This document shows, piece by piece, positions 1-5,800 of a DNA stretch of 6,203 nucleotides. The stretch is taken from NCBI GenBank assembly GCA_002452265.1, contig DKEW01000048.1, positions 1 through 6,203 on the forward strand, read 5' to 3'. A program made the translations under genes and the position numbers. Every line of letters starts with the position of its first letter. Within the stretch, counting starts at the first letter, position 1. The notes beneath the pieces were generated by a model, which made no database searches, was not told the origin of the DNA, and saw only the letters and a program-made list of their open reading frames with translations. This DNA is from Pelobacter sp. UBA6812 (GTDB lineage Bacteria > Desulfobacterota > Desulfuromonadia > Desulfuromonadales > Syntrophotaleaceae).

Positions 1-180
1 ACGCGTCAAAAGAGTAAGCAGAAAAGCGCGCCCCGCCTCCTTGCCCGCCTGCGACGGGTACCCTGCGCTGCGCAACCGCCGGGCGGGCGGAGAAGATTCG
101 CTGCGCTCAGTCCTCCGCCTGTTTCGCCCGCCGATTGCTACGCTCCGGCGTCGTCACAGGGGATTTCAAAGTCAAAATCG
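1..180. repeat. Probable degraded intergenic repeat, no gene
   Basis: This GC-rich stretch lies beyond the end of the leftward operon and holds no credible gene. It starts with an arm-like string (CAAAAGAGTAAG near 7-18) followed by G/C blocks, which resembles the right arm and GC flank of the hairpins at 2577-2633 and 3140-3196. GGCGGAG at 86-92 can pair with CTCCGCC at 113-119 around a 20-base loop, and the outer flanks are also roughly complementary. An open frame at 41-337 runs across it and into the membrane-protein gene, but it has no ribosome site or recognisable protein. Homology to the other repeats is suggested by pattern only, and the window edge cuts it. Confidence 0.4.
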
Positions 181-225
181 TAACCAACCTTTAACCTCAT
201 CTCCTGAATTTGAAACTTTCTGCTC

Positions 226-1422
226 CTACCAGACCACAATCATCACCCAGGTACAGAACAGCACGAAACAAACCCTTAACACCTGCGCACTGACAGCCAT
301 CACCAGGCCGGGTCGTGCGCCGAGGGTGGCCAGGTAGGTAGGCAGGGCGTGGCGCAGGGTGCGAATCGGGGCGGTGATGACCGAACCGAGCAGGATAACG
401 GTGACGGCCTGCTTGATGGACAGGCTGCCGGCATCGACGAAGTTGGCCGCCGCGATGGCGCCGTTATACATATTGACCGCCTGGGCCGGGATGATGGCTA
501 CCGCCTGCGGTGGCAAGAAACCGGGTTGGAACACACTCGGCAGCCACGCCGCCAGGTATTCGAAAACCTTGCATTGTTCCAGCAGCGCCATGGCCGCAAA
601 GGTTGGCACCACGTACAGCAGCAGGCGCCGGATGGTGCGCCGGGATCGCTTCCATACCCGTTTCCAGAACTCCACACTGGCAAAAGCCGATCGTTGCAGT
701 GTTTTGCCGTTATCGGCAACGGTCTGGCCCGGGACATTGAAACCGGCCCGGTCTTCATTCCATCGCTGGCTGAGCCAACTCGAAACCATCAGCACAAGCA
801 TGATTTCCAGGCCGATGGCGGCCAATCTCACCCCGAACAGGGCACCGGTAGCCATCCAGCCGAAAGCGAAACCCAGCGGCACGATAAAGGTCGGCAGGTG
901 GGCAAACAGCGAGATGCAGGACACCACCAGTACCGAGGTGTAGAGGTGGCGATTATTAATTGCCCCCTCGTCCCGGTAGGACACCAACATACTGTTGGCC
1001 ACCGCGCCCGATTGAAAGGCCATGATGAAGGCCGGAGCTGCCGCGCGGGGCAGGCGTCCCAGTCGGATCAGCGGCCAGGCCAGAACCGATAAAGCACTTA
1101 TCCAGCCGGCCACCTCCAGAACCTGACCGATGAGGATGCCGGCGGCAATGACAAAGCCCAGTTCGACCAGCAGTACCGCTTTTTGGGGCCAGAAGGGGAG
1201 TTTGCGTTTCCAGCTGCTATAGGCGGAAGGGCGTGATTTATCCTGCCTGCGCGCCTGCTCCAGGGCGCGGCCCCGTTCCCCTTCGGCGCGGATTTTGTCA
1301 GGCTTTGATGTAGCGACTTCGGCAGTGGCGGCATGTTCCATGGCCGCAACAGGACAGACGTGTCCCATTGATCCCAACCCAAGAGTCAGCAAGATCAGCA
1401 GCAATAGCAAAGTGCGTCGCAT
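226..1422 (-). CDS. Nucleoside-recognition (Gate) domain membrane protein, candidate cobalt or precursor transporter
   Basis: This is a 398-residue polytopic inner-membrane protein. Residues 3-20 form a signal-peptide-like hydrophobic core, with a plausible signal peptidase I site after Val-Ala-Ala27. A charged segment follows (about 38-75), then hydrophobic segments near 82-118, 160-213, 263-285, 303-328, 336-353 and 372-395. Two similar stretches, AFIMAFQSGAVANSML (131-146) and AIIPAQAVNMYNGAIAAA (309-326), mark the duplicated Gate-type arrangement of nucleoside-recognition proteins, a family with poorly defined substrates. The gene begins 4 bases after the cbiK stop, with AAGGA at 1430-1434 as its ribosome site, so the two genes are almost certainly co-transcribed. 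That link suggests transport of cobalt or of a tetrapyrrole precursor, but no substrate can be read from the sequence. No terminator is visible downstream. The family call is good; the function is inferred. Confidence 0.8.
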   Translation of the reverse strand: MRRTLLLLLILLTLGLGSMGHVCPVAAMEHAATAEVATSKPDKIRAEGERGRALEQARRQDKSRPSAYSSWKRKLPFWPQKAVLLVELGFVIAAGILIGQVLEVAGWISALSVLAWPLIRLGRLPRAAAPAFIMAFQSGAVANSMLVSYRDEGAINNRHLYTSVLVVSCISLFAHLPTFIVPLGFAFGWMATGALFGVRLAAIGLEIMLVLMVSSWLSQRWNEDRAGFNVPGQTVADNGKTLQRSAFASVEFWKRVWKRSRRTIRRLLLYVVPTFAAMALLEQCKVFEYLAAWLPSVFQPGFLPPQAVAIIPAQAVNMYNGAIAAANFVDAGSLSIKQAVTVILLGSVITAPIRTLRHALPTYLATLGARPGLVMAVSAQVLRVCFVLFCTWVMIVVW

Positions 1423-1426
1423 ACGT

Positions 1427-2302
1427 TTATCCTTCTGCTGCCTGGAGGGCGGTCATGGCGGTATCGAGATGCTGGAAGAAAATGGCGCGGATGTCGGCGT
1501 TGTAGCCGAGCGGCCGGGAGCAGGTCGCTTCGGGGGCGCCAATCAGGCTTTTCCACGAATCTGGTTCGTCGCCCAGCACATCGTTTTCGATATGATCGCC
1601 GGCAACCAGCATCAACGGCACGAAATGCACCGCCCCCGCTTTGGCGGCATGCTTCCGCGCCCAGGGCAGTTTGGCCAGGCCGGGTTTCCCTTCCACGCTG
1701 CAGATGACGGCGTTGTCGTATTGCGATTCGACGGTAGCGGCAAAGTCCAGTAACGCCTGATTGTAGCGGGGGTATTTGCTGTTGCCGTGGGTGACGAACA
1801 CCGTCGGACGGTCCGAAGCGATGTCCTGGCTTACCGCGGCAGCTACGGCACGGATATCTTCAGGATTCGCCATCAGCGGTTGCCCGTAAGATACTTTCAC
1901 GCTGCCGGTCGGTACCTGGGCGATTTCCGCGTCCTTTTCGCCCGGAACGATCATCAGCGATTGCAGTACGGCCTGGCGGTAGCCTTGGGCCTGCAGCGCG
2001 GCGAGGGTTTCCTGCAGGTTGCGCACCTGGATCCCGCGCTTGTGCAGGCGATCCACCACGGTCTGGGAGGTGAAAGCCAGGAAGATGTCATGGTCTGGAT
2101 AGCGTTCTTGCGCCGCCTTTTTGATGACGCCGAATACTTCCCGGCCTTTGTCCGAAGTGGTGCCGAAGGCGACCAGCACGATGGCCGGCGTTGTTTGGCT
2201 CATGATTGCATCCTCCCCAACAGCAGTGCCGGACTCTTCCGCCGCACAGCCGGAGAGGGCAAACAGCAGCAGGCATGCGATGAATCTGGATAGAAGGGTC
2301 AT
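1427..2302 (-). CDS. cbiK: Sirohydrochlorin cobaltochelatase CbiK, lipoprotein form
   Basis: CbiK inserts Co2+ into sirohydrochlorin, the committing step of anaerobic cobalamin synthesis. The 291-residue product starts with a lipoprotein signal: a hydrophobic core at 7-16 and lipobox LSGC (16-19) with Cys19 as the lipidation site. The chelatase domain runs from about residue 38 (IVLVAFGTT). His172 (in VTHGNSKYP), Glu204 (in SVEGKPG) and His237 (in VAGDHIEND) match in order and spacing the His-Glu-His metal site of Salmonella CbiK and Desulfovibrio CbiKP. The C-terminal GDEPDSWK (244-251) is also typical. The start at 2302 follows AGGAGA with 8-base spacing. A second start at Met34 (2203) also has a strong ribosome site and would give a 258-residue cytoplasmic enzyme, close to the usual CbiK length. 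Two family positions are changed: SLM117 where SLH is usual, and K176 in the THGNSK motif. It is the first gene of a leftward operon with the membrane protein. Confidence 0.92.
   Translation of the reverse strand: MTLLSRFIACLLLFALSGCAAEESGTAVGEDAIMSQTTPAIVLVAFGTTSDKGREVFGVIKKAAQERYPDHDIFLAFTSQTVVDRLHKRGIQVRNLQETLAALQAQGYRQAVLQSLMIVPGEKDAEIAQVPTGSVKVSYGQPLMANPEDIRAVAAAVSQDIASDRPTVFVTHGNSKYPRYNQALLDFAATVESQYDNAVICSVEGKPGLAKLPWARKHAAKAGAVHFVPLMLVAGDHIENDVLGDEPDSWKSLIGAPEATCSRPLGYNADIRAIFFQHLDTAMTALQAAEG
2201..2218 (-). promoter_or_regulatory. Internal ribosome site and second ATG within cbiK
   Basis: On the minus strand, GGGGAGGA (2211-2218) lies 7 bases upstream of an in-frame ATG (2203-2201), which is Met34 of the long reading. 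Starting here skips the whole lipoprotein signal and leaves a chelatase of ordinary cytoplasmic length. The site is at least as good as the one serving the upstream start. It may therefore allow dual initiation, or may be the true start in a genome where the upstream extension is not translated. Confidence 0.6.
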
Positions 2303-2310
2303 TGATGTTC

Positions 2311-2316
2311 TCTCCT
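2311..2316 (-). promoter_or_regulatory. Ribosome binding site of the long cbiK start
   Basis: The minus-strand sequence AGGAGA precedes the ATG at 2302 by 8 bases. It supports initiation of the lipoprotein form. No sigma-70 promoter with both boxes could be found upstream of it. Confidence 0.75.
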
Positions 2317-2350
2317 AAATGGGCTGACCAGTGTTTAAAACCTTAATTTC

Positions 2351-2383
2351 AAGTCCACATTCCGGTTTTGGACTTAGATGTGG
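2351..2383. promoter_or_regulatory. Interlocking inverted repeats in the cbiK leader
   Basis: AAGTCCA (2351-2357) pairs with TGGACTT (2369-2375) around 11 bases, while CCACAT (2355-2360) pairs with ATGTGG (2378-2383). The two left arms share 2355-2357, and the right arm of one lies in the loop of the other, so both hairpins cannot form fully at once. The structure is about 50-80 bases upstream of the long cbiK start and overlaps the beginning of repeat copy A. It could be a transcript switch or operator, or chance. No effector motif is visible. Confidence 0.3.
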
Positions 2384-2643
2384 TTTGGCTTATGCTTTTC
2401 ACTCAACAACACCGTGCTGCCCGTTTCGCAAGAGGAGCAACGGTCCTCTCGATTCAGTAACCTGCGCAAGAGAAACAGTTCCAAAAAACCAACGGCATGA
2501 CCAATCGCTGCCACTGTTGTGAAATCCGCTGCTCTTCGCGACCACATTGCCCCCCGCAGGGGAAAGCCATTTTTTGCTTACTTTTTGTTGGCTTGGACAA
2601 AAAGTAAGGCGCCGAGCGGGGGCGCGACCCCGCGGTCTTGAAG
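2357..2643 (+). repeat. Long interspersed repeat, copy A (5'-truncated)
   Basis: This copy corresponds to the right part of copy B. Positions 2536-2614 are identical over 79 bases to 3099-3177, and the match continues to 2640 with only two mismatches. The stretch CTTTTCACTCAACAACACC near 2395-2413 is also shared with B. The central part (about 2440-2535) is closer to copy C than to B, for example in the AGAAACAGTTCCAA and GTGAAATCCGCTG strings. The copy contains the 2577-2608 hairpin. The unit's left half, present in B and C, is absent here. Confidence 0.85.
2577..2608. repeat. Perfect hairpin in repeat copy A
   Basis: CTTACTTTTTGT (2577-2588) and ACAAAAAGTAAG (2597-2608) form a perfect 12-bp stem around the loop TGGCTTGG. 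A GC hairpin follows at once, GCGGGG (2616-2621) with CCCCGC (2628-2633). The stem is AT-rich and has no T-run after it in either direction, so it is not a standard intrinsic terminator. Confidence 0.85.
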
Positions 2644-2727
2644 TAAGGGTTGCGTAGCGTGTTCCGAATGCTGAGTGCAAAAGCTTACAATCCAAAACTC
2701 AAGTTCGCCGGTCCCGGCCGGCAGCCG
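2644..2727. other. Spacer between repeat copies A and B
   Basis: No gene is seen in these 84 bases. A small GC hairpin, CCCGGC (2713-2718) with GCCGGG (2724-2729), abuts the large hairpin that opens copy B. The spacer has no counterpart beside copy B's right end. Confidence 0.5.
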
Positions 2728-2763
2728 GGATACTTTCTTTGCAAGGCCCCAAAGAAAGTATCC
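2728..2763. repeat. Perfect hairpin opening repeat copy B
   Basis: GGATACTTTCTTTG (2728-2741) and CAAAGAAAGTATCC (2750-2763) form a perfect 14-bp stem around the loop CAAGGCCC. In design (TACTTT arm, 8-base loop) it resembles the hairpins at 2577-2608 and 3140-3171. One arm of the same palindrome ends the window at 6188-6203. Confidence 0.85.
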
Positions 2764-3139
2764 AAAGAAATGGCCTTGGCTGCGCCGACACCACTGGCGC
2801 AAAGAGATGGAGCTCAAAGCACACTCGCAGCGATCCTGGAATGGCGCGTCTGCGGGCGCTCCACTTGCCACCAGAGGCGATTTGCCACCGGTGAAGGAGG
2901 ATCTTTTCAACACCGTCGCTGCGGGTAAAGCAACACCGACATCCGGTTTTGCTAAAGCTTTTCACTCAACAACACCTTGCTGCCCGTTTCGCAAGAAAAG
3001 CAATGGCCATCCCAAGCCATCAACTTGTGCAAGAGAAACAGCCGCAGGAAACCAGCGGCATGACAGGTCAACGCCACTGTCGTGGAATCCTCCACCTGTC
3101 GCGACCACATTGCCCCCCGCAGGGGAAAGCCATTTTTTG

Positions 3140-3171
3140 CTTACTTTTTGTTGGCTTGGACAAAAAGTAAG
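3140..3171. repeat. Perfect hairpin closing repeat copy B
   Basis: This is the exact counterpart of the copy A hairpin: a 12-bp stem, CTTACTTTTTGT with ACAAAAAGTAAG, around TGGCTTGG. It is followed by a GC-rich hairpin near 3179-3196. It lies about 130 bases upstream of cbiL. Confidence 0.85.
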
Positions 3172-3213
3172 GCGCCGGGCGGGGGCGCAACCCCGCGGTC
3201 TTGTAGTTGATAG

Positions 3214-3231
3214 TTTGAAGTGAAGTTCAAA
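3214..3231. promoter_or_regulatory. Operator-like palindrome upstream of cbiL
   Basis: TTTGAA (3214-3219) and TTCAAA (3226-3231) form a 6-6-6 inverted repeat in the only unique upstream sequence of cbiLDE (3204-3303), about 73 bases before the start. TTGATA at 3207-3212 could serve as a -35 box, but the matching -10 (AAGATT after 17 bases) is poor. The cognate regulator is unknown. Confidence 0.3.
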
Positions 3232-3290
3232 GATTAATGCAAGAATTTCAGGTTTCGGATGGCATACCACAGCTCGCCGAACACCTTTCC

Positions 3291-3296
3291 AAGGAG
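3291..3296 (+). promoter_or_regulatory. Ribosome binding site deciding the cbiL start
   Basis: AAGGAG ends 7 bases before ATG at 3304. The upstream in-frame ATG at 3259 has no such site and would add 15 residues that do not resemble the family, so 3304 is preferred. Confidence 0.85.
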
Positions 3297-3303
3297 TAAG
3301 TCC

Positions 3304-4074
3304 ATGCATATAAAACTGAAAAACTGTCAACCCGGCCACTTCTACGCCGTCGGTGTCGGCCCCGGATCCCCCGACCTGATCACCCTGCGCGCCGCGAATC
3401 TTATCCAATCCGCCGACACGGTGATCGTGCCGCGCTCGGAACTGGCCGGTGAAAGCCTGGCCCTGGTCACCATCCGCGACCTGATCGGCGAGCAGGAAGT
3501 TATCGAACACGTTTACCCGATGAAACGCGACTCGGCCCAGACGCGGTCCTGCTGGGCGGAAGTGGCGACAGAAGTGGCGACGCGAGTCAGCGCCGGCTTG
3601 TCCGTGGTGCAGGTTACTATCGGTGACCCGATGATCTACAGCACCAGTTCCTACCTGATCGAAAGTCTGACCGAACTGCTGCCTTCCGAGCACATTCATG
3701 TCGTACCCGGCATCAGTGCCTTCCAGGCAACGGCGGCCCTGCTGGTTGAACCGCTGACCCTGCAGGAAGACCGCTTGACCATGATGCCCGCCACCGATAT
3801 GGCGGCCATTGCTCACGCCCTTAAGCATTGCGAAACGCTGGTCCTTTACAAAGTCGGACCACGTTTGCGGCAACTGGCTGCACTGCTGGAAGAACACCGG
3901 TTGCTCGATCAGGCCCGTCTGGCCTGCTATGTGGAACAAAACGGCCGCGAGGCCATCTTCCGCAATTTCCGCGACGCACTTACCGACGACAGTCATGGCT
4001 ACATGTCGACGGTTATCGTCCGAGTGGGTAACCGCTCCTGGGAACAGAACCCTCCCGTCGGTGAGGTTGCCTGA
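3304..4074 (+). CDS. cbiL: Cobalt-precorrin-2 C20-methyltransferase CbiL
   Basis: This enzyme methylates cobalt-precorrin-2 at C20 using S-adenosylmethionine, the step directly after cobalt insertion by CbiK. The 256-residue product shows the canonical tetrapyrrole methylase fold: the N-terminal VGVGPGSPDLITLRA loop (16-30), the SAM-contacting GDPMIYSTSS (107-116), PGISAFQA (135-142) and a downstream VLYKVGPRL segment typical of the C20 methylases. The length is normal for CbiL/CobI. The neighbours cbiK, cbiD and cbiE belong to the anaerobic route, so the name CbiL is preferred over CobI. It opens the rightward cluster, 100 bases after repeat copy B, and its stop is 2 bases before cbiD. Confidence 0.93.
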   Translation: MHIKLKNCQPGHFYAVGVGPGSPDLITLRAANLIQSADTVIVPRSELAGESLALVTIRDLIGEQEVIEHVYPMKRDSAQTRSCWAEVATEVATRVSAGLSVVQVTIGDPMIYSTSSYLIESLTELLPSEHIHVVPGISAFQATAALLVEPLTLQEDRLTMMPATDMAAIAHALKHCETLVLYKVGPRLRQLAALLEEHRLLDQARLACYVEQNGREAIFRNFRDALTDDSHGYMSTVIVRVGNRSWEQNPPVGEVA

Positions 4075-4076
4075 CC

Positions 4077-5129
4077 ATGGGCGGCTTGCAGGGGGGATTT
4101 ACCACCGGCGCCTGCGCGGCGGCGGCGGCCAAAGCCGCAGCCTGTCTGCTGTGCGGATTTCCAGTCGGTGAGGCAGTCTCCATTCCCTTACCGGACGGAT
4201 CACGGGAATTGTTGCCGCTGGCGTATGTCCGCACCCTGCCTGATGGCGCCGAGGCGGCCGTCTGCAAAAATGCCGGGGACGACCCCGATGTCACCGACGG
4301 CGCCCTTGTCATCTCACGCCTTTCCTGGATGGATGGGGAACTACGGTTCTGCGCCGGTGAAGGGGTCGGCGTCGTCACCAAACCGGGCTTGGCCCTGCCC
4401 CCCGGCGAAGCGGCCATCAATCCGGGCCCTCGCCGCATGATCGAAGCGGCCGTGCGCGAAGTGACCGAACGCGGTCTGCGCATTACCGTCGCCATCCCAA
4501 CCGGCGAAGAGTTGGCGGCACGCACCTTCAATCCCCGCCTCGGCATCGTCGGCGGCATCTCGGTGCTCGGCACCACCGGCAGGGTGCGGCCGTTCAGCCT
4601 TGAAGCGGTCCGCAAGACCATGGAGTGCGCCTACAATGTTGCCATGGCCGCCGGCGTGCGCCATCCGGTGCTGGTGCCGGGACATATCGGCGAGCGGGCC
4701 GCACGCCGACATTTTCAGTTGACCGCCGAGCAGGTCGTGGAAGCGGGCAACGAATGGGGCAGCATGATCGACCTGGTGACACACAGGCCCATCGATGGTT
4801 TGCTGGTACTGGGGCATCCGGGTAAATTGGCCAAATTGCCCCTGGGGCATTGGGATACTCATTCAAGCCGCTCGATCAGTCCGGTCCCCTCTGTAAGGGA
4901 ACTAGCCAGCCGGGTCTTGGAACATCCGGTAGCCGAAGCAACCACGGTGGAAGGGGTATTTGCCGAACTGCCCCCCGAGCACCGCAGATGCCTTGGCGAT
5001 GCTCTGGCGCGCGCCATACAGATCGCGATCAGCCACCGACTCAATTATCATGCACCGGTAACCACGGTACTCATCAACCTGGCCGGCGACCAGCTTGGCT
5101 TCAGTGGAGATCTGACCCCATGGCAGTAA
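4077..5129 (+). CDS. cbiD: Cobalt-precorrin-5B C1-methyltransferase CbiD
   Basis: CbiD methylates C1 of the ring in the anaerobic pathway and has no counterpart in the aerobic route, so it identifies the pathway. The 350-residue product has the expected length and family signatures in order: GFTTGACAAAAAKAA (7-21), VCKNAGDDPDVTDG (62-75), VVTKPGLALP (99-108), NPGPRRMI (115-122, usually NPVPRRMI), GIVGGISVLGTTGRVRPFS (156-174), NEWGSMID (225-232) and HPGKLAKL (247-254). The start is 2 bases after the cbiL stop, with GGTGAGG (4060-4066) inside the end of cbiL as ribosome site, so translation is probably coupled. The end overlaps the cbiE start by 10 bases. Confidence 0.96.
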   Translation: MGGLQGGFTTGACAAAAAKAAACLLCGFPVGEAVSIPLPDGSRELLPLAYVRTLPDGAEAAVCKNAGDDPDVTDGALVISRLSWMDGELRFCAGEGVGVVTKPGLALPPGEAAINPGPRRMIEAAVREVTERGLRITVAIPTGEELAARTFNPRLGIVGGISVLGTTGRVRPFSLEAVRKTMECAYNVAMAAGVRHPVLVPGHIGERAARRHFQLTAEQVVEAGNEWGSMIDLVTHRPIDGLLVLGHPGKLAKLPLGHWDTHSSRSISPVPSVRELASRVLEHPVAEATTVEGVFAELPPEHRRCLGDALARAIQIAISHRLNYHAPVTTVLINLAGDQLGFSGDLTPWQ

Positions 5130-5764
5130 CAGACAAGCCCATCACTATCGTCGGCTGCGGCCCCGGCGGCCTTGCCTATCTCACCGATGCCGCCCGGCAT
5201 GCCGTGGACCAGGCGGAGCTTTTAATCGGGGCGAGCCGTTTGCTGGAGCTTTTCCCGGATGCGAAAGCCGAACGGATTGCCGTCGGAGCCGATATCGCAG
5301 CCGCCCTGAACGAGATGGACAGCCGTATCGGAAAGACGCCCATGGTGGTGCTGGTCACCGGCGACCCCGGGCTGCACAGCCTGGCCCGCCCGGTGGTGCG
5401 CCATTTCGGCCGCGCCCTGTGCCGCATCATCCCCGCGGTCAGTTCCGTACAGGCCGCCTTCGCCGCCGCCGGACTCGACTGGATGGATGCGCGCATCCTC
5501 AGTGCCCACGGTGCCCTGCCGGACATCGATATCCAGGATTTCGCACCGGCGGACAAGATCGCCGTGTTGGCGGGATCGCCCACCGCCCTGCGCTGGATCG
5601 CCGAATTGGCCGCGCGAATCGCGCCGCGCCGCATCCTGGTATGCGAGGAGCTTACCCTCCCAGAAGAAAGGGTAACGGAAGTCATGGCTGACGATTTGGC
5701 CGGGTTAGAGGCCAGCCCGCGCACGGTGGTGCTGCTGGTGCGCCCCGGGGTGTTGGAAGGGTGA
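5120..5764 (+). CDS. cbiE: Cobalt-precorrin-7 C5-methyltransferase CbiE
   Basis: CbiE methylates C5 late in corrin ring formation and usually acts with the CbiT C15-methyltransferase/decarboxylase. The 214-residue protein has the tetrapyrrole methylase motifs IVGCGPGG (10-17), VTGDPGLHSLA (79-89) and IPAVSSVQAAFA (104-115). It also has the CbiE-typical WMDARILSAHG (121-131) and VCEELTLPEERVTE near the C-terminus. The length fits a stand-alone CbiE, not the CbiE-CbiT fusion (CobL). ATG at 5120 lies within the end of cbiD, with TGGAGA 9 bases upstream. The frame is open back to 4850, but that part is a shadow of cbiD. No cbiT follows in the remaining 439 bases, which are repeat sequence, so CbiT must be encoded elsewhere. 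Confidence 0.95.
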   Translation: MAVTDKPITIVGCGPGGLAYLTDAARHAVDQAELLIGASRLLELFPDAKAERIAVGADIAAALNEMDSRIGKTPMVVLVTGDPGLHSLARPVVRHFGRALCRIIPAVSSVQAAFAAAGLDWMDARILSAHGALPDIDIQDFAPADKIAVLAGSPTALRWIAELAARIAPRRILVCEELTLPEERVTEVMADDLAGLEASPRTVVLLVRPGVLEG

Positions 5765-5800
5765 AGTATTTGTTTTCGCAGCACACGGTACTCGCCCGGA
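5765..5800. other. Short spacer after cbiE without visible terminator
   Basis: These 36 bases between the cbiE stop and the inverted repeat copy hold no GC hairpin with a T-run and no gene. Transcription of cbiLDE may read into repeat copy C. Confidence 0.5.

Larger units (their letters stand above)
2728..3203 (+). repeat. Long interspersed repeat, copy B (most complete)
   Basis: This is the fullest unit, about 475 bases, running from the hairpin at 2728-2763 to the GC block ending GGTCTTG at 3203. Its left half matches inverted copy C in perfect blocks of 28 (2752-2779 with 6176-6203), 28 (2847-2874 with 6079-6106) and 21 bases (2884-2904 with 6049-6069). Its right half matches copy A, including 79 identical bases at 3099-3177. 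An open frame at 2675-3223 crosses nearly the whole unit, but the product (rich in Lys, Arg, Pro and Trp) is not recognisable and is treated as repeat-derived. Confidence 0.85.

Noticed and set aside
349..1092. Open frame of 247 codons on the plus strand
   Set aside because: It is antisense to the membrane-protein gene, with composition typical of a shadow frame.
2505..2570. Cobalamin riboswitch suggested by GCCACTG followed by GGGGAAAGCC in front of cbi genes
   Set aside because: The strings lie within the repeat, and GCCACTG also occurs in copy B (near 3072). The rest of the riboswitch core, including the AGYCMGGAGACCTGCC B12 box, is absent.
2577..2640. Intrinsic terminator at the AT-rich hairpin of the repeat
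   Set aside because: The stem is not GC-rich, no T-run follows in either direction, and the same structure lies upstream of cbiL and not after a gene.
2357..3203. CRISPR array
   Set aside because: The repeats are hundreds of bases long and only two in number here, without regular short spacers.
2675..3223. Open frame of 182 codons on the plus strand
   Set aside because: It spans repeat copy B, lacks a ribosome site, has odd composition and resembles no known protein.
3259..3303. Upstream start for cbiL
   Set aside because: There is no ribosome site, and the extra 15 residues do not look like the family. ATG at 3304 has AAGGAG 7 bases upstream.
2962..3996. Open frame of 344 codons on the minus strand
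   Set aside because: It is antisense to cbiL and runs into repeat copy B. The cbiL motifs on the other strand are unmistakable.
4850..5119. N-terminal extension of cbiE by 90 codons
   Set aside because: It overlaps the conserved end of cbiD in another frame and encodes no methylase-like sequence.
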